Source: LMUY01 sp965199095
GTDB lineage: Bacteria; Pseudomonadota; Alphaproteobacteria; Acetobacterales; Acetobacteraceae
DNA length: 64,000 nucleotides
Assembly: GCA_965199095.1 (NCBI GenBank)
Contig: CBDAQM010000004.1
Location: forward strand, 310,001-374,000
Direction of reading: 5' to 3'
Positions within the stretch are counted from its first letter, which is position 1; every line of letters begins with the position of its first letter. Made by a program: the position numbers and the translations under genes. This document shows, in pieces, positions 42,833 through 51,034 of the stretch. The notes beneath the pieces are model-generated. The model was not told the origin of the DNA and did not search any database. It saw only the letters and a program-made list of their open reading frames with translations.

Positions 42833-42940
42833 TACCAACGCGCGCTGCTCTCGACGCTTCGGTGGGCTGAAGCCCACCCTACTTCGCAGTGTCTTCCGCA
42901 TGGTAGGGTGGGCTTCAGCCCACCGCTCATGTCGGTATCA
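42830..42940. repeat. Palindromic element between convergent genes (stop-codon donor)
   Basis: A 111-bp element with inverted tips TGATACC (42830-42836) and GGTATCA (42934-42940). The core is GGTGGGCTGAAGCCCACC and, inverted, GGTGGGCTTCAGCCCACC-type hairpins. It is a relative of the element at 29464. The TGA of each tip is the stop codon of the gene on that side: DoxX on the plus strand and the acyltransferase on the minus strand. It can fold into a long hairpin and probably acts as a bidirectional terminator. Confidence 0.85.
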
Positions 42941-44068
42941 CGTGGTTCGCCGATCTTTCGACTGGGGCGGATGGTCGCGCGCGGGGATGGGCTGCCGGCC
43001 GACCCGCGCGGTGATCCAGCGCCGCACGGGAACATCGTACGCCACGTAGAGGCCGGCGGAAAACAGCACCATCGCAAAGGTGCCGAGGCAGGCAACCAGC
43101 AGATGGGCGCCCATCGTGCCGGTCAATCGCCGGCCGACCAGCCCCACCGCGCGGACCAGCGGGTAGTGGGTGGCGTAGAGCGGGTAGGACATGTTGCCGC
43201 TCCAGGCCGACAGACTGGAGGCCCGCTCCGCACCGCGGCAATGCGCCGCGCCCAGCACGATGAGGGGAAACACGACGGTGATCGCCACCAGGTCGAACAG
43301 CCCGTTCATGCCCTCCGGCACCGCCGGGCAAGCCAGTACGACGCAGAGGAATGCCGCGTAGACCCATTTGCTCACGGGCGGGACCGGCAGCGTGACCCGG
43401 GAGAGGACGATGCCGAGCGTGAACGACCAGGCCACGCGCGGAAACCCCAGCAGGAAGTCCGCGGGAATGCTGCCCAGGTTGACGCCGTCCTGCGCCAGCG
43501 TCGCCCAGGCGATCGCGATCAGGCTCCCCGCGGCGAACAGGGCGATCAGCCGCGTCGTATGGCGGCTGCGATAGAGCGGGACGCAGCAGAAATTTGCCAC
43601 CAGCTCGAAGAACAGCGACCAGACCGGGGAGTTCAGCGGAAAGACAGTCGGCTCCAGCGTGGTGTGCCACAGCGTCGGCAGGCACAGGCATCCCATCACC
43701 ATCGCCACCGCGATGTCCGCCAGATGGTGCGCCAGGGAAAAATCGCCGGGCCGCAGCAGGTCCACGACCGCGGCGATGGCGGTGCCGAACACGACCAGCG
43801 GCAGCAGCCGCACGACCCGCAAGACGACGAAGGCGCGGAACGTCATGGCGCCGGACGCCAACCGCTCCCCGTAGGCATGGGCGATGACGAAGCCGCTGAG
43901 CACGAAGAAGAAATCCACGCCCAGATAGCCGTGATAGAACAGCGACGGCAGGTCCAGCCGGCTGGAGAAGTGGAACCCCACCACGGCGATGGCCGCCACG
44001 CCGCGCAGGAAATCCAGTCCCTGGTAATGCGTTCGTCGTGCCTGCGTGGCGCCGGTCTGGAGGATCAT
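42938..44068 (-). CDS. Acyltransferase 3 (OafA/YrhL-like) membrane protein
   Basis: A 376-residue membrane O-acyltransferase of the acyltransferase-3 family, with about ten helices. HYQGLDFLRGVAAIAVVGFHF is the N-terminal signature with catalytic His in the family (here FHF), then YLGVDFFFVLSGFVIAHAYG. Targets are usually surface polysaccharides or lipids, and the substrate is unknown. The start at 44068 was chosen from the family N-terminus. The TGA stop lies in the tip of the palindromic element. Confidence 0.88.
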   Translation of the reverse strand: MILQTGATQARRTHYQGLDFLRGVAAIAVVGFHFSSRLDLPSLFYHGYLGVDFFFVLSGFVIAHAYGERLASGAMTFRAFVVLRVVRLLPLVVFGTAIAAVVDLLRPGDFSLAHHLADIAVAMVMGCLCLPTLWHTTLEPTVFPLNSPVWSLFFELVANFCCVPLYRSRHTTRLIALFAAGSLIAIAWATLAQDGVNLGSIPADFLLGFPRVAWSFTLGIVLSRVTLPVPPVSKWVYAAFLCVVLACPAVPEGMNGLFDLVAITVVFPLIVLGAAHCRGAERASSLSAWSGNMSYPLYATHYPLVRAVGLVGRRLTGTMGAHLLVACLGTFAMVLFSAGLYVAYDVPVRRWITARVGRQPIPARDHPPQSKDRRTT

Positions 44069-44082
44069 GCGCCGGGCGGTGG

Positions 44083-44397
44083 CTAGCTGCCGAACTTGGC
44101 GAAGACCTGGCGGTCGCGGTTTTCCTGCATCAGCATGCGGAATCCGGGGATCGTTTCCAGCCCGAGGCCACCGGGAATGCCGGACTCCTCGTCCGCCACC
44201 ACCTTGGCGTAGGACTCGCCGCTCAGCTTCTCCCACTTCCCGGCGGGCTTCTTCGCCTCCACATGCACGACGGTGGCCTTCAGCACCATGCGGACGATCG
44301 CCTCCTTGGGGTTGGAGGGCTTGGTCAGGCTGGGATGGCCGGCGATCATGGTCCAGCCGTTCTTCAGCGCCCAGGCGGTCAGCTCGTCCTGCGTCAT
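44083..44397 (-). CDS. Conserved hypothetical protein
   Basis: A 104-residue soluble protein beginning MTQDELTAWALKNGWTMIAG, with KPSNPKEAIVRMVLKATVVH and a C-terminal QENRDRQVFAKFG. I recognise the type as small and conserved in relatives, but no function is known to me. Its ATG overlaps the stop of the ABC-F gene (ATGA), so it is translated with that gene. Confidence 0.75.
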   Translation of the reverse strand: MTQDELTAWALKNGWTMIAGHPSLTKPSNPKEAIVRMVLKATVVHVEAKKPAGKWEKLSGESYAKVVADEESGIPGGLGLETIPGFRMLMQENRDRQVFAKFGS

Positions 44398-46019
44398 GCT
44401 GCCTTCTTCCGCTTCTGCTTGTTGGGGCGCAGTTGGCCCGGCGCGGCGCCGCCCTTCGCCCGGTCCAGCACGAAGCGCGCGTAATCGTCCATGTCGCCGT
44501 CGAACGGGACGATGGTGCCGTCCGCCGCCAGCCACAGCCGGTCCGCCACCAGCTCCATCAGGGAGCGGTCGTGCGTGATGAGGATGACGGCGCCGGCATA
44601 GTCGTTCAGCGCGTCCAGCAGCGCCCGGCGGCTGTCGATGTCCAAATGGTTGGTCGGCTCGTCCAGGATCAGCAAATGCGGCGCGGCCATCGCCACCATG
44701 TTCAGCAGCAGCCGGGCGCGTTCGCCGCCGGACAGGTGCTCGACCGTGGTGGACTGCTTGTCGAACCCGATGCCGAACTGCGCCAGGCGGGAGCGGTAGG
44801 ACGTCTCGCTATCCTCCGGCCTGGCGCGGCGCATGATGTCGAGCGGGGTGTCCGCCGGGTCCATCGCCTCGATCTGGTGCTGGTGGAACCAGCCGACCTG
44901 GATCCGCCGCTCCCGCTGCATGTGCCCGGCCTGCAAGGCGAGCGCGCCGGCCGCCATCTTGGCGAAGGTGGATTTGCCGGCGCCGTTCACCCCCAGCAAG
45001 CCGATGCGGTCATCCACGTCCAGCCGCAGGTTGAGCGCGCGCAGCACCGGGGCGGCGTCGCCATAGCCGATATCCGCCGCCTCCAGCCGCATCAGCGGCG
45101 GCGCCAGCGGGCGCGGCGGGGAGGGCAGGATGAAGGGGGACACACGCTCCTCCACGATGGCGGAGATCGGCTCCAGCTTGGCCAGCCGCTTCATGCGGGA
45201 TTGCGCCTGCGCCGCCTTGCTGGCCTTGGCGCGGAAGCGGTCGACGAAGCTTTGCAGATGCGCCCGCTCCGCCTCCTGCTTGGCGCGGGAGGCGGATTGC
45301 AGCCGCGCCTTTTCCGCCCGGCGCTTCTCGAATTCGTCGTAGCCGCCGGTATACAGCTCCAGCTTGCCGTCCTTGATGTGCAGGATGTGGTCGACCGAGT
45401 TGTTCAGCAGCTCGCGGTCATGGCTGATGATGAGGGCGGATTTCGGATAGCGCCGCAGCCGCGCCTCCAGCCACATGGCGCCTTCCAGGTCCAGGTAGTT
45501 GGTCGGCTCGTCCAGCAGCAGCAGATCCGGCGCGGCGAACAGGGCGGCGGCCAATGCGACACGCATGCGCCAGCCGCCGGAGAACTCGGCCATCGGGCGG
45601 GCGAGGTCCGCGGTGGAGAAGCCCAGGCCGGCGAGGATTTCGCCGGCGCGGGCGGGGGCGCGGTCGGCGCCGATCTCCTCCAGCCGGGCATAGATGTCGG
45701 CGATGCGCTCGGGCTCGGCAGTTTCCAGTTCGGCGTAGAGCGAATCCCGCTCCTCGTCGGCGGCCAGGATGGTGTCGAGCAGGCTGATTGGGGTGGCCGC
45801 ATGCTCCTGCGCCACGGCGGCGACGCGGGCGCCGCGGGGCAGGGCGATGTCGCCGCCATCCGGGCCGAGTTCACCCAGGATCAGCTTGAACAGCGTCGAC
45901 TTGCCGACGCCGTTGCGGCCCACCAGGCCCACCTTCGCGTTGACCGGCAGCAGCACGCTGGCATGGTCGAAGAAGCGGCGACCCCAGGCGTTGAAGACGA
46001 GATCGTCGATCTGCAGCAT
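44394..46019 (-). CDS. ABC-F family ATP-binding protein (Uup/EttA-like)
   Basis: A 541-residue soluble protein with two ABC ATPase domains and no membrane segment. Walker A motifs are GRNGVGKSTLFKL and GVNGAGKSTFAKM, signatures are FSGGWRMRVALA and LSGGERARLLLNM, and the inter-domain linker (about 240-300) is charged and helical. ABC-F proteins act on ribosomes to rescue or regulate translation, and some give antibiotic resistance. No resistance-type extension is obvious, so a housekeeping role is likely. Confidence 0.92.
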   Translation of the reverse strand: MLQIDDLVFNAWGRRFFDHASVLLPVNAKVGLVGRNGVGKSTLFKLILGELGPDGGDIALPRGARVAAVAQEHAATPISLLDTILAADEERDSLYAELETAEPERIADIYARLEEIGADRAPARAGEILAGLGFSTADLARPMAEFSGGWRMRVALAAALFAAPDLLLLDEPTNYLDLEGAMWLEARLRRYPKSALIISHDRELLNNSVDHILHIKDGKLELYTGGYDEFEKRRAEKARLQSASRAKQEAERAHLQSFVDRFRAKASKAAQAQSRMKRLAKLEPISAIVEERVSPFILPSPPRPLAPPLMRLEAADIGYGDAAPVLRALNLRLDVDDRIGLLGVNGAGKSTFAKMAAGALALQAGHMQRERRIQVGWFHQHQIEAMDPADTPLDIMRRARPEDSETSYRSRLAQFGIGFDKQSTTVEHLSGGERARLLLNMVAMAAPHLLILDEPTNHLDIDSRRALLDALNDYAGAVILITHDRSLMELVADRLWLAADGTIVPFDGDMDDYARFVLDRAKGGAAPGQLRPNKQKRKKAA

Positions 46020-46130
46020 GGCGTGCGGGGTGTCCGGAGAGTGTGCAGCCTACCCTGTAGCGGAGAAATGCTGCGATTGCGAGCATGTGGGTTGATCACG
46101 GTCCCATCGTGTCAAGGCAGCCAGACTTCG

Positions 46131-46541
46131 CTACCTGGTGCGATCGTTGGCGGTGCGGAGGAGCCGTGCAGTCGCTGGATTGTAGCTATAGGCAGTGATT
46201 GTTCCGTCCTTTATCCGCTGGATGGCCTCATCAATGACGAACAATGGCGCCAAGAACCACTCTCGCGGCACGATCGGCTGGCCAAACCGGTCTCTAATTT
46301 CGATTTCAAGACGTGCTTTGCCAAAGACCCGGTGGATCAGGCCTTCCAGTCTCGTCCTATTGATGTTGTAGAGCTCGTAGGTCGCGACGACTTCGACATC
46401 AGCCATAAGAAACGTTGGATCCAGGCGTGCGTTGGCGATCCGGCGCTGAATATCGCCGCCCGTGACCCCGATCTTGTGCAGGACCCCGCGATGGGCAGCG
46501 ATGTCCGGCTGGTCAGACTTGCTCCGAAGTACATAGACGAC
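46131..46541 (-). pseudogene. GIY-YIG (T5orf172-type) nuclease gene, 3' part, split by transposon
   Basis: This is the C-terminal half of the nuclease gene whose 5' part is at 50232-51034. It encodes VVYVLRSKSDQPDIAAHRGV, then the core LHKIGVTGGDIQRRIANARL and ELYNINRTRLEGLIHRVFG, with DRFGQPIVPREWFLAPLFVI near the end. The KIG...R and E...H positions are those of the T5orf172/GIY-YIG fold. Joining 46131-46533 with 50232-51034 across the 8-bp duplication gives one open frame of 402 codons including stop. The gene was intact before the composite transposon inserted. Confidence 0.82.
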
Positions 46542-48020
46542 GTAATTGCTCACCCCGGTAAGGTTAGTGGTTCTGTGAGCAGTGCGGTGCGGAGTGCGTT
46601 GAGCACGGGTGCCCGGTTGGCTTTGGCGGTGCTGACTATGGAGCGGAACGCGGCGTAGGTGTGGGCGCCCCATTCGCAGCGGAAGCCGTTGGTCACCTTG
46701 CGGAAGATGACGCTGGGGCGGAGGTTCCGCTCGGAGACGTTGTTCGTGTAGGGCACGGCCCGGTTTGTCATGAAGACGAACAGGTGGCCACGGTTGGCGG
46801 CGATGCGCTTGCGCAGCTTGCGGCCCGGCTCCCCCACCGGCACGGCGGCCATGATCCGGTCGAGCCTACGGTCCAGATCGCCATGATATTGCTTCAGGGT
46901 GGCGTCTTTCAGCGTGTCGCGTCGTCGGCCGATGGCGATGGCGCGCAGCAGCAAGCGTCTGAATGGCATACTGAAAGCGGTGTCGCCGCACTCGATGCCA
47001 TACTGTGCATCGCGCAGCAGGTGGGCCAGGCACACCTGCCATTGCACCGCGTGGCCGCGCTGGCTGCCGAGCATGTCGGACACCCAGACCATCGGCTGGA
47101 CGGCGCCGAACACCTCCTGGACGACGGCCTTGCCGCGGCTGGGTCGGATGACGTGCAGCACGGCCAGTGTGCCGACGAAGACCCACTCCCACCAGGTCTG
47201 GCCATTCACCCGGGCGGAGGTTTCATCCGAGGCGACCACCTCGCTGGCCACGACCGCCTGCTGGATGGTCGAGGCGGCCGCCACCAGCGGCTCGCGCGAC
47301 CGCGCCAACATGTTGCTGATCGCGCCTTCGCTGATGGTTAGCGCGAACATCTCGGCCATCAGGGCGCACAGGCGTTCCAGCCCGATGGCGTGTGCGTAAT
47401 GCAGATACACCACCAGGGCGGTGATCGATTGGCCGAAGGGCGAGCCGGGCTCCAAGCCCGCAGGTGCGGTGGCGGTGGCACGCTCGCCGCAGCACGTGCA
47501 ACGGCCGCCGAACAGGCGCACGCGCGTCACGTCGGGCTTGATGGGGGGCAGTTCGATGCGGTCATAGACCTGCTGCGGCGTCTGCTGCCCGGCCGGGAAG
47601 CTGGCGGCGCAATGCGGGCAGGCATCGAGGGTGGCGTCGACCACGCGATCAGGGTTGGGTTCCAGCATGCGCCCGACGCCGGGCCGGCCTTTGCGGGGCG
47701 GTTTGTCGCCCTTGGCGCGATTGGGCTTTTGGCCTTTGGACGGCGGCATCGAGGAATTGCCGGGGTTCTTCGGCGGCCGTTCATAGGCGGCCAGGCGCTT
47801 CTCCAGGTCCGTGATCCGCGCCAATGCCGCTTCCAGCCGCCCGACCAACGGCAACAGCGAGAGGATCAGTTCATCCTTCTCCGCGTGGCTCAGCTTGGCG
47901 AGGTCGATACCGGGGGGCACACAGAGCTTGAATCGAGTCGCTCGTGGTCACGTCAACCGTTAACTCTGGCTTGACGGCCCACCCCGATCCAATTCTGGGG
48001 CTACCCAGGTGAGCAATTAC
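46542..48020 (-). mobile_element. IS66-type insertion sequence, copy A
   Basis: A 1479-bp element with terminal inverted repeats GTAATTGCTCACC / GGTGAGCAATTAC and a single transposase gene on the minus strand. No tnpA or tnpB accessory genes are present, which points to the ISBst12-like group. It is 1 bp longer than copy B, because of one extra G in the run near 47912-47917. Confidence 0.88.
46550..47920 (-). CDS. IS66 family transposase, copy A (N-terminus shifted)
   Basis: A 456-residue transposase with a zinc-finger region (CPHC at 101-104, CTCC at 141-144) and a DDE core: D232 in SDETSARVNG, D282 in WVSDMLGSQ, E397 in NVSERNLRPS. Compared with copy B it lacks the first ten codons, because an extra G in the homopolymer run (47912-47917) shifts the natural start out of frame. 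Only the GTG at 47920 remains, so expression may be reduced. Five residues differ from copy B over the shared length. Confidence 0.88.
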   Translation of the reverse strand: MPPGIDLAKLSHAEKDELILSLLPLVGRLEAALARITDLEKRLAAYERPPKNPGNSSMPPSKGQKPNRAKGDKPPRKGRPGVGRMLEPNPDRVVDATLDACPHCAASFPAGQQTPQQVYDRIELPPIKPDVTRVRLFGGRCTCCGERATATAPAGLEPGSPFGQSITALVVYLHYAHAIGLERLCALMAEMFALTISEGAISNMLARSREPLVAAASTIQQAVVASEVVASDETSARVNGQTWWEWVFVGTLAVLHVIRPSRGKAVVQEVFGAVQPMVWVSDMLGSQRGHAVQWQVCLAHLLRDAQYGIECGDTAFSMPFRRLLLRAIAIGRRRDTLKDATLKQYHGDLDRRLDRIMAAVPVGEPGRKLRKRIAANRGHLFVFMTNRAVPYTNNVSERNLRPSVIFRKVTNGFRCEWGAHTYAAFRSIVSTAKANRAPVLNALRTALLTEPLTLPG

Positions 48021-48066
48021 TGTAGACGTGCGGACGCGGTTATTTGCCAGCGTTGCCTAATCTGTT

Positions 48067-48291
48067 TTGCTGCGACCAAGCAATGGCGGCATGTGCTCCC
48101 GAGACAGCGTGATGACCGAATCTAGAACGCGGCCGTCAAGTCGCCAAGCAGCGACTGACGGGGCGAGCGACAGGCCGCGCAGTGCGGCAAAACCTGGCGA
48201 TCCAACGAGATATGATCAGGCAATCGCCGAAGCTCGAGCGTATGCTGAGTGCCTGGAGAAGAACGGACTTACAGCCAAGAAGGCGGACTAG
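48067..48291 (+). CDS. Hypothetical protein in transposon cargo
   Basis: A 74-residue frame with a polar, low-complexity N-terminal part and a helical C-terminus (YDQAIAEARAYAECLEKNGL). The segment lies between the two IS66-type copies, 6 bp before the next cargo gene on the same strand. It may be the 3' end of a larger gene cut by copy A. I cannot name it, and support is weak. Confidence 0.35.
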   Translation: MLRPSNGGMCSRDSVMTESRTRPSSRQAATDGASDRPRSAAKPGDPTRYDQAIAEARAYAECLEKNGLTAKKAD

Positions 48292-48296
48292 CCATA

Positions 48297-48740
48297 ATGC
48301 CATGGACCATAGAGAGTTATGTCGGAGTGAACAAAGTCAAGTTTGGAATGAAGCCAAACCAAGTTGCGAGCTTTCTAGGCTTACCGAGCGATGCTGTTCA
48401 GAGTGAATCCCTCAGTGTTAGAGAGTTTAGGGGGCTAGAGGATCCCGTTGTCGTCTACTCACAAGATGCCGCAGTTGAGTTCATTTTTTCAAAAGAGACA
48501 CTGGATCTAGATTTTAGAGGACTACGCGTGTTCCAAGAGACAAACGAGAAAGTCCTAAAACAGCTGCTTCTATGGGATCCCGATTTGGTCGAGAGTAAGG
48601 GCGGAAATGTTGTTTCTCGGGTGCTGGGCGTAAGCCTGAGTGGTTTTCAAGATGAAGATGATAGTAACAAATCCTTTGGTGCCTTTAGCCATGGCTTGTG
48701 GGATTCACTTCTAGTTGGTGCCCGGCCGGTCAAGTTATGA
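48297..48740 (+). CDS. Hypothetical protein in transposon cargo, immunity-protein-like composition
   Basis: A 147-residue acidic protein beginning MPWTIESYVGVNKVKFGMKP. It shows strand-rich blocks such as VVVYSQDAAVEFIFSKETL and ends HGLWDSLLVGARPVKL. The codon use is clearly AT-richer than everything around it, so it came from elsewhere. Size, acidity and position after a short broken frame recall immunity proteins of polymorphic toxins, but this is only an impression and I do not recognise a family. Confidence 0.6.
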   Translation: MPWTIESYVGVNKVKFGMKPNQVASFLGLPSDAVQSESLSVREFRGLEDPVVVYSQDAAVEFIFSKETLDLDFRGLRVFQETNEKVLKQLLLWDPDLVESKGGNVVSRVLGVSLSGFQDEDDSNKSFGAFSHGLWDSLLVGARPVKL

Positions 48741-48753
48741 GTCAGAAAGAAAG

Positions 48754-50231
48754 GTAATTGCTCACCCCGGTATGGTTAGCGGTTCTGTGAGCAGTGCGGT
48801 GCGGAGTGCGTTGAGCACGGGTGCCCGATTGGCTTTGGCGGTGCTGACGATGGAGCGGAACGCGGCGTAGGTGTGGGCGCCCCATTCGCAGCGGAAGCCG
48901 TTGGTCACCTTGCGGAAGATGACGCTGGGGCGGAGGTTCCGCTCGGAGACGTTGTTCGTGTAGGGCACGGCCCGGTTTGTCATGAAGACGAACAGGTGAC
49001 CACGGTTGGCGGCGATGCGCTTGCGCAGCTTGCGGCCCGGCTCCCCCACCGGCACGGCCGCCATGATCCGGTCGAGCCTACGGTCCAGGTCGGCATGATA
49101 TTGCTTCAGGGTGGCGTCTTTCAGCGTGTCGCGTCGTCGCCCGATGGCGATGGCGCGCAGCAGCAAGCGTCTGAATGGCGTACTGAAAGCGGTGTCGCCG
49201 CACTCGATGCCATACTGTGCGTCGCGCAGCAGGTGGGCCAGGCACACCTGCCATTGCACCGCGTGGCTGCGCTGGCTGCCGAGCATGTCGGACACCCAGA
49301 CCATCGGCTGGACGGCGCCGAACACCTCCTGGACGACGGCCTTGCCGCGGCTGGGGCGGATGACGTGCAGCACGGCCAGTGTGCCGACGAAGACCCACTC
49401 CCACCAGGTCTGGCCATTCACCCGGGCGGAGGTTTCATCCGAGGCGACCACCTCGCTGGCCACGACCGCCTGCTGGATGGTCGAGGCGGCCGCCACCAGC
49501 GGCTCGCGCGACCGCGCCAACATGTTGCTGATCGCGCCTTCGCTGATGGTTAGCGCGAACATCTCGGCCATCAGGGCGCACAGGCGTTCCAGCCCGATGG
49601 CGTGTGCGTAATGCAGATACACCACCAGGGCGGTGATCGATTGGCCGAAGGGCGAGCCGGGCTCCAAGCCCGCAGGTGCGGTGGCGGTGGCGCGCTCGCC
49701 GCAGCACGTGCAACGGCCGCCGAACAGGCGCACGCGCGTCACGTCGGGCTTGATGGGGGGTAGTTCGATGCGGTCATAGACCTGCTGCGGCGTCTGCTGC
49801 CCGGCCGGGAAGCTGGCGGCGCAATGCGGGCAGGCATCGAGGGTGGCGTCGACCACGCGATCAGGGTTGGGTTCCAGCATGCGCCCGACGCCGGGCCGGC
49901 CTTTGCGGGGCGGTTTGTCGCCCTCGGCGCGATTGGGCTTTTGGCCTTTGGACGGCGGCATCGAGGAATTGCCGGGGTTCTTCGGCGGCCGTTCATAGGC
50001 GGCCAGGCGCTTCTCCAGGTCCGTGATCCGCGCCAATGCCGCTTCCAGCCGCCCGACCAACGGCAACAGCGAGAGGATCAGTTCATCCTTCTCCGCGTGG
50101 CTCAGCTTGGCGAGGTCGATACCGGGGGCACACAGAGCTTGAATCGAGTCGCTCGTGGTCACGTCAACCGTTAACTCTGGCTTGACGGCCCACCCCGATC
50201 CAATTCTGGGGCTACCCAGGTGAGCAATTAC
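48754..50231 (-). mobile_element. IS66-type insertion sequence, copy B
   Basis: A 1478-bp element with the same inverted repeats (GTAATTGCTCACC / GGTGAGCAATTAC) as copy A and the same orientation. The transposase gene is complete here, with its N-terminus in frame. Confidence 0.88.
48762..50162 (-). CDS. IS66 family transposase, copy B
   Basis: A 466-residue DDE transposase beginning MTTSDSIQALCAPGIDLAKL. Zinc-finger cysteines and DDE residues are as in copy A (each 10 residues later). It differs from copy A at five positions that I can see: Glu for Lys in AEGDKPP, Ser for Gly in SQRSHAV, Thr for Met in FSTPF, Ala for Gly in YHADLD and Ile for Leu in LTIPG. It is probably the active copy. 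Confidence 0.92.
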   Translation of the reverse strand: MTTSDSIQALCAPGIDLAKLSHAEKDELILSLLPLVGRLEAALARITDLEKRLAAYERPPKNPGNSSMPPSKGQKPNRAEGDKPPRKGRPGVGRMLEPNPDRVVDATLDACPHCAASFPAGQQTPQQVYDRIELPPIKPDVTRVRLFGGRCTCCGERATATAPAGLEPGSPFGQSITALVVYLHYAHAIGLERLCALMAEMFALTISEGAISNMLARSREPLVAAASTIQQAVVASEVVASDETSARVNGQTWWEWVFVGTLAVLHVIRPSRGKAVVQEVFGAVQPMVWVSDMLGSQRSHAVQWQVCLAHLLRDAQYGIECGDTAFSTPFRRLLLRAIAIGRRRDTLKDATLKQYHADLDRRLDRIMAAVPVGEPGRKLRKRIAANRGHLFVFMTNRAVPYTNNVSERNLRPSVIFRKVTNGFRCEWGAHTYAAFRSIVSTAKANRAPVLNALRTALLTEPLTIPG

Positions 50232-51034
50232 TAGACGACGCCGCTTGCCTCGTCCCCGTCTTGGGTTTGATCGGCAAAGAGCGGGCCTGCTGAAGGTTCC
50301 ACAATCCTTCGCCCGGCAACATCTTGCTGCAGCGCCCTTTGGAACGACCGCATGAGCAGGTTGCTCTCGGTTCCATTGTCGAAGATCACGCGGAGCCGGG
50401 CGTCAGACTTGCCCTGCTCATTGGTGAAGGGCTCCTCCATCGCCGCGACGTAGGCTTTTTGACCGTCAAGGATGTAGAACCGTCCGGGCGTGATCTCAGA
50501 CTTGCGCTCGAACCGCTTCGTCTGTCGCCCACCGTTGCTGATGTCGTCCTGGACTTCCGCGAATAAAGGCCTGAAGCGGTCAAAATCCTCACATGTCTGC
50601 CGATTGGCGATTTCCTCGGCGGCCCGCTTCTCCGTAGCCGACCGAACATGGCGGAGGTTGGTTATGTCTGCCGGCCCTGCGGTTTCAACGCCGAGTTGAG
50701 CCAGAAGCTCGTCGTCGTTGAGATCCTCCGGCACGCTGCCCGGACCCGCCGGATCCCGCGCGAGCAATCCCTGATGGTCGAGGGGTTCAATCAGACGGCG
50801 GCACTCGTCCAGGTCGCGGAGGCGATCGAGGCGCACCGCGTACAGCCGCTCGAAGATGTCGCGATCCTCGCCGTGCTGGGGCGCGCGTCCATGCTGCGCT
50901 ACAAATTGCTGGATCTCCTCGAAGCCCGCGATGACCCGCTCCTCGCGCGGCGTCCGGTTCGATGCGCCCTTGGTCTCGACCTCGACGCCAAGCTCGTCGA
51001 GGAGTGCGTCGTCCTCCTCGGTATAATCAGGCAC
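50232..51034 (-). pseudogene. GIY-YIG (T5orf172-type) nuclease gene, 5' part, split by transposon
   Basis: The N-terminal part of the nuclease gene, starting at a GTG (51034) that overlaps the helicase stop by 8 bp. It contains a predicted helical, acidic N-terminal region (DYTEEDDALLDELGVEVETK and FERLYAVRLDRLRDLDECRR). A second region ending GDEASGVV leads straight into the GIY-YIG core at 46541 once the transposon is removed. The present stop TAG is supplied by the target duplication at the element's edge. The function as a nuclease subunit is inference from the domain and operon. Confidence 0.85.

Larger units (their letters stand above)
46542..50231. mobile_element. Composite transposon of two IS66-type elements
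   Basis: Two nearly identical IS66-type copies (46542-48020 and 48754-50231), in the same orientation, flank a 733-bp cargo. The whole unit is bounded by an 8-bp target duplication TAGACGAC (46534-46541 and 50232-50239), as expected for IS66-family insertion. Neither inner boundary carries this repeat. Thus the pair moved as one unit into the GIY-YIG nuclease gene. Confidence 0.85.

Noticed and set aside
44083..44397. NDUFS4-like (complex I accessory subunit) identity for the small gene after the ABC-F gene
   Set aside because: The first impression of length and context did not hold. The sequence lacks the family's conserved blocks, so it is left as hypothetical.
44046..46658. A very long plus-strand open frame opposite the ABC-F gene
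   Set aside because: It is antisense to a clear ABC-F gene, its composition (Arg, Gly, His, Gln) is typical of GC-rich shadow frames, and no motif is visible.
46542..50231. Two independent IS66-type insertions
   Set aside because: Each independent insertion would carry its own 8-bp duplication. Only the outermost ends share one, so a single composite insertion fits better.
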